Below, in pieces: positions 1 through 11,799 of a stretch of DNA of 64,000 nt. Position numbers and translations under genes: made by a program. Positions within the stretch are counted from its first letter, which is position 1. Every line of letters begins with the position of its first letter. The notes under the pieces were generated by a model that was not told the origin of the DNA, ran no database searches, and worked only from the letters and a program-made list of their open reading frames with translations. The stretch lies in assembly GCA_026214975.1 (NCBI GenBank), contig CM047808.1:4453262-4517261 (forward strand). The letters are read 5' to 3'. The stretch comes from Gentiana macrophylla (lineage: Eukaryota > Streptophyta > Magnoliopsida > Gentianales > Gentianaceae).

Positions 1-959
1 AGGGCTTTATGAAATTATAACATGGACCTTTTAAATGATCTTTTGACTCTCCACAGAAATTTTCCTAAAAAGCTTCACAGTATAGACTCTCCACACAAAC
101 ATTTTTTTTGTGTTATACCTAAAGATTTTCTCAACTACACAACAACCTTTTAAAAAAATATAAGATTTTCTCCATAACCATGGAGCTTTTGTTAACTAAG
201 AGGCAGAATAGTGAAGATAAACTTCGTACATTGAACAAACCGTTAACTCTAAACTCCTAGAAAATAGGAAGAGTGACCTCAACAAAAAAAAAAACATGGA
301 ACCACTTCCTTTATCCACTACCACATGATCTCTACCACTAGATAATCTCAACATGACTAAGTCAACATACTTCTAACTCTGTACAATACTTCAAACAACT
401 TTTAAACTTTAACGCTCCGCTTCCGGATACCGATCTCTTATCCGGAAGAAGACGTTCGATGCGTATAATATTAAATAATTCTAACATTATAAGCAAATCT
501 TTACGGCGTCGTATCAAAATAAAGCAAAATGAAGCCATATAGACTCGGCAAACATGGTACATCCTACTAAGAATAGATTACTAACTGACTAAAGTTGGAA
601 AGTTTAACTTACATCAACGAAATCCAACGGCTACAAAGTACGAAGTCTCAAAGAAGAAAGTACAACAAACGTATCTTAGAAGTAGTCTTAAAATAAGGAA
701 TACAACACTTAACTTACAAAGCCTGAAAATTAAAAGTACAAGAAGTTTAGTACAAGTAAAAAAGAAAATATATGGAAGCATCATCATGACATCAACGTCA
801 TCAAACATCATCCTCAGTAAGATCGTAGTCAACATGTTCATCTTCTCACCCCATAAAGCATACAACAAAATGCAATGTAGGTAAGTACAACGTACTTAGA
901 TAAGAGGGAGAAGCTTATGTATAAATAAGTCTTACAGCAAAAATGCTCATATTATTAAT
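1..959. other. Intergenic, no gene recognised
   Basis: AT-rich sequence with short runs of A and T and no open frame resembling a known protein. The two minus-strand frames of 66 and 84 codons have low-complexity translations and no motif. I see no repeat boundary here. Confidence 0.5.
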
Positions 960-2561
960 TAAGTTATCATTATGTGACCAACACAACTCTAGGGTTCACT
1001 TCATTCTCATCAATATGTTGTGACTAATGGTTTCTAGCTTAGCTTATCTTTGTTACATCCGTATTCGAGGGCACAACGCATGGTCCTACTAACCATGAAG
1101 TATCTAGGTGCAACATATTGGTGGATCACACCAATAACCACGAAAGTCTATTCTGGAAGACTCCGATAGTGCACGCGTTCGGCGAAGTCCCTATACTCCT
1201 AGTGCCCCTTCGAGGCCAGCAGAGTTATTCACTTTATCTGACGTCCCACACATTGCAATATGACCTCGTGCCATACCAAGAATAGCGTGATGTTTAGTCC
1301 TTTAACTACACACGTACGTTTGTTACTGATTGTTAACTAGCCACCTATGTATTTTCAAGTAAGCTCCTTTACATCTCCTATTCTCTTACATAGACCACTA
1401 GACACGGACAAACCCTAGCACATACACAGACACTGGTGAAAGCTAATTCACCAAAGCACAAGCCTATCATGCTCTTCCGACGGTCCTGAACTTCAACTCT
1501 TGTGAAGAATCCATTTGGTGCAGGAACTAAACGCATCAGAAGCTTAATCAAGGCTTGTTCATATTCATTTAATGTTATCATATCAAGAAACAACAATTGA
1601 AACTAGATCGATTCGGGACTTAAAACACAACATTTCACCAAATAGGACCCAATGTGCGCACATCCAGCTCAATGTGCACGCATTGAGCATTCAGGATGCT
1701 TCTGGTCAGGCAATGTGCACGCATTACCCCCCCTATGTGCACACATTCCAGTCCTGTATCAAAATCCGACATTCTGCTTCATCAATGCGCACGCATTACC
1801 CCCCTATGTGTGCGCATTGCGTGCTGAAACAACCATAAACGCATTTTTCTGAACTTCTACGAAATCTAACCCTTTCCAATCATGTTTCACATCAATTTAC
1901 TCAACAAAAAAATAGCAGTAAAACACAACTTTTACACATCATAACATCCAACACTTTAACTACAACATAAATCATGATTTTTAACCATGAATTCGACCAA
2001 AAACACCCAACCTTAACATCATAAAACCTAATTACGCATTAGGAAGAGCATCTTACTTGTTCAAAGCAAAACCAAGCAACCTTCAAAGCACAACAACCCC
2101 CAAAACGCAGATTCTTCAACCAAGCCCTTAACAAAGCCTTGACTTTTCTCGCATCACAACAACGACGATCTCTTCCCGCTGATTCTAAATATTCAAACGA
2201 TTCTGAAAACGGTTGAGAACTCACTGAGAAATTTAGAAGTTTCTTTTCTTCTTTTCTTTCTTTATTTTTCTTTCAACGTAAAAGCCAGAATATTTGAATT
2301 CTGACAACTGTCTGACAACCTCTGACTTAATGGGAAGTTAATTCCCCAAATAAAACCGCCCCCATTAACCTTAATTACCATTAACTCCCTTTAATTACAA
2401 TTAAATCCCAAAACTCCTTTATTTCCATTAATTGCAAATAATTCCCATTTATATATTTGAAAATACATATATATAATACTTTGATCCATAATTAATAAAT
2501 ATAAAATTACAATTTTACAAATTGATTCCATCTGCCATTCCCTAAAGATTTGGATATTACA
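960..2561 (-). repeat. Probable LTR or LTR remnant (minus strand) with dyad-repeat array
   Basis: Read on the minus strand, the stretch begins TGTAATATCC, the kind of start seen in Ty3/gypsy chromovirus LTRs. It continues with AT-rich U3-like sequence, a GA-rich leader and a long non-coding tail. It carries the dyad array annotated separately. The left edge is a guess because no second terminus with a matching target duplication was found. It could instead be an unrelated repeat. Confidence 0.35.
1651..1817. repeat. Array of AATGYGCRCGCATT near-palindromes
   Basis: Six copies of a 13-14 bp near-palindrome lie at 1651, 1671, 1712, 1735, 1784 and 1805. Two larger units, each a pair of dyads joined by a C-rich spacer (1711-1747 and 1783-1817), form a direct repeat of about 36 bp. 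The GC-rich words stand out from the AT-rich surroundings. They could be protein-binding sites in an LTR. Confidence 0.7.
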
Positions 2562-2840
2562 TACACCCCACCCCCTCTCTCCTACTCATCATTGCTCTTT
2601 TACCGAAATGTTTTAAACATTTGTGTTTTTGGGACATCTGATAAAATTGAAACGATACATAGAATATTATCGTGGACATGCATAAGGATGACATGTATAA
2701 ATCGAGAAATGAGTTAAACATTTTCAATCCACCCATTGGAGATGCTTTTTACAAAAAGAACTAAAAAAATTTTGGCCAAAAAGAATGATGTTTATGTGGT
2801 ATGCCTTGAAAAGAAAACATTTAAAAAGTATGACCGAAGC
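2562..2840. other. Intergenic, nothing recognised
   Basis: AT-rich sequence between the LTR-like region and the SINE. Its last 16 bases are the left target-site duplication of the SINE. Confidence 0.4.
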
Positions 2841-3108
2841 CACCAGGACATGGAGAAATGGAAATGGGCTTGTGTGTTTTAAAATGACAGCTGGACCTTA
2901 AGCTAGAGTATGGAGGTTCGAACCCCATAAAGAGGCTTCTTTCAGTTCTTTGGTATAATAACACACTCATGACTCTGAGCCAATAGGTTCTTCGATAAAA
3001 TCTTCACTCATCCTGTGGGACAAAGGGAGTGGTGAGCCAATATCTTCACTCATCCCGTGAGACATGTAGAGTGATAATCTTTGTGGTTAGATTTTAAACA
3101 TTTTTTAT
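2841..3108 (+). mobile_element. SINE-like retroposon with 16-bp target duplication
   Basis: The 268-bp insert is flanked by a perfect 16-bp direct repeat, AAAGTATGACCGAAGC, at 2825-2840 and 3109-3124. It contains a pol III B-box match, GGTTCGAACCCC (2915-2926), in the first third, as expected for a tRNA-derived SINE. It ends in a T-rich tail after TTGTGG, a 3' end common in plant SINEs. An internal repeat of about 30 bp (CTTCACTCATC...) occurs twice at about 3004 and 3042. The A box is not clear, so the tRNA source cannot be named. Confidence 0.7.
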
Positions 3109-3124
3109 AAAGTATGACCGAAGC

Positions 3125-3449
3125 AGCAAATCCTTCGTGAATCCGTAGAGAAATGCTTTTTAGTTTTCGGACATGCTTTCCAAATATTATATTTTCAGAC
3201 ATATTTTTTGCAATCTCTTTCTTTCTTGACGTAAGTTATCAAGTTTTTCTTAAAGTGATTAGGCTTAATCCCCCCCATAGGACCCCTAATCCCTCCACCA
3301 CCACCCCGGGTCATGTAAGGTGTGGGTCTATACTCTCATTTAATTTATGTGTAATTCGACTGTATCATTGTTCAAAATTCCAAAAAGATTTTTGGTTGAT
3401 ATATAAAAGTACTTTCCTTTTAAAAGTGTGTTTGAACCTTTGATTAAAA

Positions 3450-3483
<34 letters not shown>

Positions 3484-3953
3484 TGTGTTTGAACATAAAT
3501 TCAGCCTTCATTTTTTTGCTCCCTCATGCAACGAGCCATCAATAATTGCCCCAAAAAAAAGGCCAAAAAGCAAAAAATGCTCCCAAAAAAAAAACCTTCG
3601 ATTGTGAGAATTATAGAGGATAAAATTATATTATATGTATCTACAAATATTTATACGCTAAGTGCATTTGTGACCTTATTATGTTATAATTGATGGGAAA
3701 AGTAAGTCTTCCTAGCTATAGTCAACCAATTACAGTATCAAGTGATATATATCTAAAAGTGGAATCATTAATTTATAAATTGCCTATGAAGGTTACATGT
3801 TCAATTTTTTCCCATGCGTAATGTTGAAAGGTTTTTGGTCAGATCTCACTCTGGCGAAGTCGTATTTTGCGGCGTTAACTTCGGACCAAACTTCGAATTA
3901 TTACCCCTAAGTAAGAGTCACACTATGCAAGTACAACCCAAGCCGAATTCCGA
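3125..3953. other. Intergenic with poly(A) tract
   Basis: Non-coding sequence with an A33 run at 3448-3480 and further A-rich runs near 3555 and 3580. The 96-codon plus-strand frame starting at 3153 has no recognisable motif and is probably fortuitous. Confidence 0.4.
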
Positions 3954-4942
3954 ATATACATAAATCGAGCCGGTTGGCCCAGATATCAGGGTCTAAGATC
4001 TAATTTTTAACACGTAATCCTGATTTCAGCATCTTAGCTTTCATTATGGAAGTGGTATTATAACTTCCACTCAAATACTCCAAAAAGAAAGTACTCCTTA
4101 AATTCAGCATTTATGCAATATATATACTACAACCGTCCCATAAATTAAGAAAAACATCTAATGTGTGTTGGATTTTAAGTAGTGATTGACATATATATCT
4201 TTATCAAATAATAAATGTTCTTTTGAAATATGAAATGAATGTAGAAACATTAAATGTTATGATAGATGTATGTATAGAAAAATATATTAAATGATGTATT
4301 AATTTTCTAAATTAACATTTTTTATAAGACAAATCATTTTAAAAAATAGACACTTTCTGTGAAACAGAGGTAACCTATACAAATACAAAGATACTTCCTA
4401 AAAGCATTATTTACTATCAAAAGGCCTTTTGGAAAAAAAAAAAAAAAAAAGCAAAAACTTTTACATAGGCGATTTGGTATTTAGACTACTCAACTAACAT
4501 ATTTTCAAAAAAAATTAAAAAACTAACATAATTCCCCATTGACTAGACAAAAGAAAGAAATGGATACCCAAAAAGTAAAACTTAGAAAAACAAAAAGGTT
4601 GAGACCCGTCAAAAGTTTTAGAATGGACAAGTAATCAAAATAGCCCATGAAGCTTTTAAAAGAAAAAAAAAGGTCCATTAACTTTTTTTTTTTTTTTTTT
4701 ATAATTAATTTTGATAGTTTATCAATCAAGTTGTAGACTTGTCCATGTTAATAATAGAGTGTTGTTAATGGCACCAGAATGACTTTATCATAATCACTTA
4801 TTTCCGAATAGGTTCGATGACTGCAGAGGTCGAATGTCGGTATGGTGTAATAGAAAGTAGTTTTGTTGTGGTGCCATTAACAATTCACTTAAGTGAGTTG
4901 GTCTCAAACGTTGTGGTGATTAAACGATACACTGATGACTGA
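3954..4942 (+). repeat. Segmental duplication, copy A
   Basis: This segment matches 5695-6647 along its whole length. Both begin ATATACATAAATCGAGCC and both end near GATACACTGATGACTGA, with scattered substitutions and small indels. Copy A carries extra sequence around its poly(A) run at 4433-4450. No coding frame is shared. Both copies are in the same orientation, separated by about 750 bp. Confidence 0.85.
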
Positions 4943-5277
4943 AATCTCGCTTTATGATTGAGTTAGTACAATTTATGTATCTTGTTTATCCTAAGTAAGG
5001 ATTTAAAACAAAAGGAAAATGATTATAGCGCCGATATGGTGCACACCCCACCTTGAACGGTGGAAAAAGTTACATTTGTGTGGATAAGAGGTCAGACCTC
5101 TATCACTTTTCTAAACAAAAACAGATACCAAACCAATTGGTCGAATCAAACCGGTCCAAATCGAAAATACGTGAAACATGGGTGTTAATTTGGTTATTGT
5201 ATCGTTAGAAAAGCAAACTGTGAAAAATAATTCGATTTCGTTTTATATAATAAAACTATTGAAACAAGACAAACCGG

Positions 5278-5280
<3 letters not shown>

Positions 5281-5342
<62 letters not shown>
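5281..5342. repeat. (TA)n microsatellite
   Basis: About 30 uninterrupted TA units lying between the two copies of the segmental duplication. The 116-codon minus-strand frame across it is a translation of this repeat. Confidence 0.98.
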
Positions 5343-5347
<5 letters not shown>

Positions 5348-5694
5348 GAACATATCATTTTCAAATTTTTGGGTCCTAGCCTTACATCGACAGTGAACTG
5401 GACAATGTTTACATGAGCAAAGCTAAGTGAGTTTATACAGCCCACAAGCCAACATTTCATTTTGATACAAGTGGAATTGAGGTCTTCAAACAGGTCGAGA
5501 AAAGACGATAGACCTAAATGGTTATCGAATTCATTATGTCTCAAGTAGCGTCGCTAGACCCAAGTTCTATGGCTTTACACGTATAATCGTCGGTCCTCCA
5601 AGATCCATTATTTGCAGGCATCAGTTGTTATCCGTGTATCGTAGGTTTTCTTCATTTCATAGTGAATGCCAGTTGGCCCAGATATCGGGGTCCA

Positions 5695-6647
5695 GATATA
5701 CATAAATCGAGCCAGTTGGTCTAGATATCAGGGTCTAAGATCTAATTTTTAACACGTAATCCTGATTTCAGCATCTTAGCTTTCATTATAGAAGTGGTAT
5801 AATAACTTCCACTCAAATACTCCAAAAAGAAAGCACTCCTTAAATTCAGCATTTATACAATATATATACTACAACCGTCTCATAAAAAGTGTCCAATTTT
5901 TGTGGTGCACACAGATTAAGAAAACAACTAATGTGTGTTGTTTTTTAAGTAGTGATTGACATATATATCCTTATCAAATAATAAATTCTCTTTTGAAATA
6001 TGAAATGAATGTAGAACATTAAATGTATGATAGTGGTATGTTTAGGAAAAATATATTAAATAATGTATTAATTTTTTAAATTGATTTTTTTTATTAGACA
6101 ATTCATTTTAGAAAATAGGCACTTTCTGTGGAACATATACAAAGATACTTCCTAAAAGCATTATTTACTTTCAAAAGGCCTTTTGTAAAAAAGCAAAAAC
6201 TTTTACATAGGCGATTTGGTATTTAGACTACTCAACTAACATAATTCCCCCATTGGCTAGGCAAAAGAAAGAAATGGATACCCAAAAAGTAAAACTTAGA
6301 AAAACAAAAAGGTTGAGACCCGTCAAAAGTTTTAGAATGGACAAGTACCAAAATAGCCCATGAAGCTTTTAAAAGAAAAAAAAGGTCCATTAACTATTTT
6401 TTTATTTTTAATTAATTTTGATAGTTTATCAATCAAGTTGTAGACTTGTCCATGTTAATAATAGAGTGTTGTTAATGGCGCGCGATGACTTTATCATAAT
6501 CACCTTATTTCCGAATAGGTTCGACACTGCAGAGGTCGAATGTCGGTATGGAGTCCCGAAAGTAGTTTTGTTGTGGTGCCATTAACAATTCACTTAAGTG
6601 AGTTGGTCTTAAACGTTGTGGTGATCGAGCGATACACTGATGACTGA
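5695..6647 (+). repeat. Segmental duplication, copy B
   Basis: Second copy of the segment at 3954-4942. Just before it (5669-5693) a short stretch repeats the same CCAGTTGGCCCAGATATC words, so the left junction was locally duplicated again. Copy B lacks part of the A-rich tract and has different small indels, so the copies have diverged for some time. Confidence 0.85.
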
Positions 6648-8510
6648 CCTCTCGTTTGAGGTCGATTGCTTTCGACCCTTGAGGCCAGCTCGAGGGAAAG
6701 AACAAGTCATATCGATGGATTATTAGCAACTTAGAGATGAACCCTCATGCATACGATGAACTTGTTTCGTTTTTTTCCAACCCGTTATTGTTCTTTGGTG
6801 AAAATGTAGCAGATAAATCCAATGTCAATTAATCCCAATTGTACACATGGCTACAGATGAGTGGTAGGATTTGTTGAGTAATAAATCTTCATTACCCTTA
6901 AGTTGATATGATTTTTTATGTTTGATTGTTTCAAAGATAACGCAACATTGTATTAAGGGTTATACATGATATGGTGAGGTTTGATTGGAATCTGAATTGA
7001 ATCTAAGAGCCTATGACTTGATATAATTGAGGTAAACTGCATTCAATTATTTATATCGATTCCCCTCATTACAAGTTATTATTTGACCGTCGGATCATCG
7101 ATTTCCCCTCACTATTGATACTATATCAGTTTGATTAATCACGTACTAGTGCCAACTGGAGTGTTACACTTACAGTACATGACACAAAGCTTAATAGATG
7201 TATTGTATGTATTATATGAATTTTTGATATTATCGTAACATATTATAATCAATGATCAAACACATTCTGAATGAATTGAAGGTCTGATCAAGAAACAGAA
7301 TTCCGGTTTATACATTTTAGGGTTCATTTATCAAATCTTGTTCAAACCTCAACTGAAGCACTTTGGATGATGTTGTTACATTAATCCTTGATTAATTAAC
7401 TTGTTGAAGCAGCCAACAATGAAACATACACAACCATTGATTTCAAGATTGATCCAAGGGTAAAGAAAGATGCATCCTTGATCAAGTACAATGTCATATC
7501 ACAATTTTACATCTGCTTCCTTGTCTCTTATACAATAATTATCTCTTTCACCTGAGCTCTAAATGAACTGATCTTTAGCTTGAAGGAAATAGGAAAAGGA
7601 GATGAAGCTTCCTATAACCATTGAGCCAACCTTCTTGGACTTTGAACTTCACTCAAAAGGCTACTTTGGACTTTGCTGATATATTGCTGAGGCTACTGTT
7701 CTGGTCTGTATAAGAAGTTCAAGTGCATATTGGAGAGACCATTGTTACCATGGACAAAGCTTTTGCTTTGTTAATTATCTCTAAACTCCATATGATCTTT
7801 AACTTAACATTTTTGAGTTCTATAAGACTTTGCAACATACTTGTTTGTTTTGTTGATTGTCTTTTGCTTCTGATAGCAGGTTTGTTTGGCCTGAGTATTT
7901 TGTTGATGATTGCAAGAAGTCTTGATTACTTAAAGGCTGGTATCCTTCTTATTTCACTAACATAGAAGTGCCGTTGTTAGAGGCTTTGTTCCTATCGGTA
8001 CATTCTTCGGGAAAATATGATAAGAATATATTGTCTAAGTAATCCAGAAAGTTGACTTGTGATTGCATTATAGATAATCTCATGTAACACCTAAACTATT
8101 TTGATAAAGAATCCAAGTTTTAGGGAGGTTTTACAAATTCGTATCTCACCATCTGGTACATGATTGACTGCAAGATTTGGGGTGATTTATACTACTTGTT
8201 AGAACATGTCCGAGTGTTTGTGTTCATTACTTTGTGCACCTTACTTGCTTTGTCTAAATGATTTGATTGAATGCTCATCTTATACAACGTTGACCCAAGC
8301 ATCTGCAAGTTACATCTCACCGATAAGTTTACCAGAATTGAAGCATTGTTTGCAAATCAGATCATCTTACTATACTTAGAAATCTTGACCTAATTGAGCT
8401 AATCGCGATTTTCATTCTGTGAGGATTAAAACAATGGCATTTAATATTGTTTGAGGGGATTTTAAATCCTCAATGTTTTGTAAAAGAACCATTTGCTCTA
8501 CTTTTTTTAT
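6648..8510. other. Intergenic, no gene recognised
   Basis: Non-coding by eye. An 80-codon plus-strand frame at 7723-7965 has a hydrophobic translation with no motif and no clear splice context, so I do not call it a gene. No repeat edges were found. Confidence 0.4.
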
Positions 8511-8870
8511 AAGGAAAATTACACTTCACCGCGATGGTTTATCATGTAAAACCTTTATCCTCTTATGGTATAATAATACATGTTCTATCCCATGTGCTTT
8601 AGCATATAAAACTTTTACTCCCATGTGATATATTAATATATGTTTTATTTACTATGGTTTTCGGCAAAGTGTATAATAACATGGGGGAAACAAATTATAA
8701 TAGGGAGTAAAAGTTTTATATGCTAAACCAGAAGAGGTGAAACATGTAGTAATATATCGCAGGAGAGTAAAAATTTTGTATGCTAAACCACATTGGATAA
8801 AACATATATTATCATAAGACACTAAAGAATTCATATAATAACCTACAACAGGGTAGAATGTCGTTTCTTC
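8511..8870. repeat. Fold-back (inverted-repeat) element, MITE-like
   Basis: The left half carries direct repeats of about 60 bp containing GCATATAAAACTTTTACTCC. The right half carries the same words in inverse orientation, GGAGTAAAAGTTTTATATGC at 8701, and a further copy at 8765. The outermost arms (about 8513-8550 and 8830-8868) are diverged reverse complements. The whole could fold into one long imperfect hairpin. No clear target duplication was seen, so the edges are approximate. Confidence 0.65.
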
Positions 8871-9197
8871 TAAATTTTAACCCGAAGAAAAATTGCCCAA
8901 AGACCCTTGATATCTTAGGTGAATTCAATGATGCCCCCACATTATATCTATGATCACAACACAAATATCATAAGAGTAATTTATTTTCTAATAATAGCAT
9001 GTCTTTACTAAATGTCTAAATAATGTCCACCTAAAACCTCATTTTACTACACATTTATTATTCATAAAAATAATTAGAAGAATTGAAAACTCATTACTCA
9101 CATAATATATTACTACTTTATTTTTTTGAAGAAAGAATTTTTATTAAACCAAGTCCACAATAGCGGCAGAAATTACATAATGAGGACGGGTTGTTCT

Positions 9198-9605
9198 CTA
9201 AACAACATGACCAATATGATCTAACCCGTGTCTAGCCAATAATTGCGCCGGAAAATTGCCGGTACGCTTGACAAAAGAAAATGATGTAGAAGCAAAAGAT
9301 GACAAAAACGCAAGGCAGTCACGCGCTAAGCAACTAAAGACAGACAAATCTCCCGACGGCTGCGTTAATGCTTGAACACATGAAAGGCAATTAGTCTCGA
9401 AGGTTACTGCAGAAAGTCCCAGTCGAGTAGCCTCTTCCATCGCCAACAGAATCGCATGCATCTCCAGAATCTCAGGACTTATACCAGGGTCAAGGTGGAA
9501 CGAGAAGGCAGCAATAATCGAACCAATCGCATCTCTAAAGATCAATGCCACACCAGAACCCGAGTCCGTGACAAAAGCATCAGAATTACATTTCCAGCTG
9601 CCCAC
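9198..9605 (-). pseudogene. LINE ORF2 C-terminal RNase H domain
   Basis: The 135-residue frame starts with WKCNSDAFV, the strand bearing the first catalytic Asp. It continues with GVALIFRDAIGSIIAAF, the EILEMHAILLAMEEA block with the catalytic Glu, and FETNCLSCVQAL, where the usual Asp (ETDS/ESDC) is replaced by Asn. It ends with NFPAQLLARHGL, matching the family ending (A-D-x-LA-x-x-A). This is the plant RVT_3-type RNase H that follows zf-RVT in many plant L1 elements. Loss of the second acidic residue suggests the enzyme is inactive. Confidence 0.9.
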
Positions 9606-9617
9606 GGGAGGTGCACT

Positions 9618-10171
9618 TCAAATGGCCGGGTGTGCAGACCCCTCGGATCCCGTATGAGAAGAGCACATGGTCTGACGAAACTCCACTGCACCGGCTAAAG
9701 ATGAAGAGACCACCCGACACACATAGATAGGCACATCATCAAAAACTGCACTGCATCGGGCTTTCCAAAAGTTCCAGAGGAGCATACAAAAGGTAGAAAC
9801 TTCGTCAGTAGGGTAACGTACTAACAACGCACCAAAAAACTCCTTAAAATTCAACCCATGAAGCATTTGCTGACTGCCAAAAGGCGAAGCTGCCAAATAT
9901 CCCTAGAGTAGTCACAATCAAAAAGTAAATGCCGTAAGGACTCCATCTCTCTGCCACATGCCAAACAAAGGCCCATATTGCGCTTAGCAAGCTGCTCCTC
10001 AATCAGCAAACAGTCCTGTAGGCATCGCCATAGAAAATGTTGTACACGCGGCGGCACACTGACTTTCCAAACATCACGCCACACTCTATCCGGTCCTGAA
10101 GACGATGACGCACGTGACGAATTAAGAAACCTTCCATACAAGCTCAACGCGAGGAAATATCTTGACTTCAC
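9618..10171 (-). pseudogene. LINE ORF2 zf-RVT domain fragment
   Basis: The translation includes WRDVWKVSVPPRVQHFLWR, then CLACGREMESLRHLLFDC, the Cys/His cluster (CxxC...H...C) of the zf-RVT domain found in plant L1 ORF2 proteins. A downstream frame (9618-9896) continues the C-terminal linker. The frame is broken between them. Confidence 0.88.
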
Positions 10172-10254
10172 TATATATCAGCCCCGACGGTTATAATGCC
10201 AAATCAGTTTATCCGGGTGCGAGCTTCCTGCAATAGAAGTCTGAAAGATGGCGT

Positions 10255-10838
10255 CTACCTCCCAAGCCTGGAATTCTTGCTAAGAAGAGGCAAATTCCAC
10301 TGTCTAGTACCCGGCAAAATCAAATCTTGCACCTTACTATCCGTAGGTAAGGAGTGAGGTGAGTGTGCCAACCGAAAGGATGGTGGACTAGAGACCCAAG
10401 CATCGTGGAAGACGTAAACTGAACTTCCATCTCCTATACGCCATTGCAGGCCCTGCATTAACACATCTCTGCCTTCCAGTAAACTTCTCCACAGGAAAGA
10501 AGTTCTGCTCCCCAACTCCGCTGCCATAATAGTAGTACCCGGGTGATACTTAGCATTAAGCACTCGACTCGCATGGGCAGCAGGGCAAGTAAGAAAACGC
10601 CACGACTGCTTAGCCAGTAAGGCTAAACTGAAACATTCTAGATTGCGGAATCCAAGGCCCCCGAGATTTTTGCGCAGGCAACAATTGTCCATGTTTCGCC
10701 AATGCATCTTCCGTTTGGTCTCAGTGTCCCCCAGAAGAAACCACAAATACATTTTTCAATCTCTTGGACCAACGTGGCAGGAACCTTGAAACACTGCATA
10801 ATGAACGTAGGTATAGCTTGCAAGCTCGATTTAATCAT
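10255..10838 (-). pseudogene. LINE ORF2 connector region between RT and zf-RVT
   Basis: Two overlapping frames give LQAIPTFIMQCFKVPATL, then KMHWRNMDNCCLRKNLGGLG, then a WRIGDGSSVYVFHDAWV block. This is the usual plant L1 segment after the RT thumb (LPxYxM, LGGLGFR, W-x-IGDG-x-S). A frameshift separates the first two blocks. Confidence 0.88.
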
Positions 10839-11024
10839 GACTTCTTTCCCTGCGGGGGAGATAAGCTTATCCTTCCAACTAGACTAATTTTTCCACACCT
10901 TCTCTCGAAGAAAATCAAAGACCTGCCGTTTATTCCTTCCAGTGACAAAAAGCATGCCCAAGTATTTGCCTGTGCAAGTTCCAATGGGAATCTGAAGGAA
11001 GTCCGATATATACTCCCTGTCCTC

Positions 11025-11799
11025 CTACCGAATGCCCCTACTGAAATATAAACTGGACTTATGGAAATTTATAGCTTGACCAGAGAGTATCCCATACTGA
11101 GTAAAAAGGTCAGTCAGTGTCTCTAACGCCCCATTCATGTACTCAAACAATAGCATGCTATCATCACCGAAAAGCAAATGCGAAACCTGAACTTGCGTCT
11201 GCCTGCCAAACGAAATACCCGGAAGCAACCCACCTCGCACCGCCCGATTTAACAAAGCTGTCAAACCCTCTACGCAAATGATAAAAAGGAACGGGGAGAG
11301 AGGATCCCCCTGTCGGATCCCCCGAGTTGGAACAATCTGAGGGCCAGGCCTGCTACTAACAAGAGCCCGATAGGTAACAGACGAAACACACATCCACAAT
11401 AAATCAACAAAAGCCCCTGGAAAGTGCATCTGGTGCATAACAACCCAAAGATAGCTTCATTCCACCGATCAAACTCCTTGGCCATGTCAAGCTTGATAGG
11501 TGCATGGTTATGGCAACCATGTACCCCCACCTTCATAGAATGAAATGCCTCGAAAGCAACAATGACATTATCTGTGATCAATCTGCCTGAAACAAAAGCA
11601 CTATGGTTGCCCGAAATAATATCATTAATAACCTGCTTAAGCCGTTTGACAATGACCCGTGAGAGCAATTTCTACGTTGAATTACAGAGTGCAATAGGCC
11701 TCAACTCAGCTACACGAGTAGGGGACGCCACCTTGGGTACCAATGCAATGTAAGTCTCGCACAACAAACCTGGATCCACGCCCTCAATGAGGATAGCTA
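11025..11799 (-). pseudogene. LINE ORF2 reverse transcriptase fragment
   Basis: The translation contains ELRPIALCN and SAFVSGRLITDN near its start. These are followed by KLDMAKEFDR (with the first catalytic Asp), RQGDPLSPFLFIICVEGL and HLLFGDDSMLLF, which is the FxDD catalytic box. These are signature blocks of plant L1 reverse transcriptases. A frameshift lies near 11440 between the MAKEFDR block and the QGDPLSP block. The N-terminal palm region is absent. Confidence 0.92.

Larger units (their letters stand above)
9121..11799 (-). mobile_element. 5'-truncated L1-type LINE
   Basis: On the minus strand this reads in order: C-terminal part of a LINE reverse transcriptase, connector, zf-RVT zinc-binding domain, RNase H domain, short 3' UTR and an A-rich tail (the T run at 9121-9127). 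The endonuclease and the N-terminal RT motifs are missing, as expected for incomplete target-primed reverse transcription. The frame is broken in several places, so the copy is dead. I could not find convincing target duplications. Confidence 0.9.

Noticed and set aside
1378..1596. 72-codon minus-strand frame (NEYEQALIKLLMRLVPAPNG...)
   Set aside because: It looks slightly protein-like but matches no family I know, and it lies inside the LTR-like stretch.
5194..5544. 116-codon minus-strand frame
   Set aside because: Most of it is a translation of the (TA)n microsatellite.
7723..7965. 80-codon hydrophobic plus-strand frame
   Set aside because: No motif, no splice context and low-complexity hydrophobic composition; probably fortuitous.
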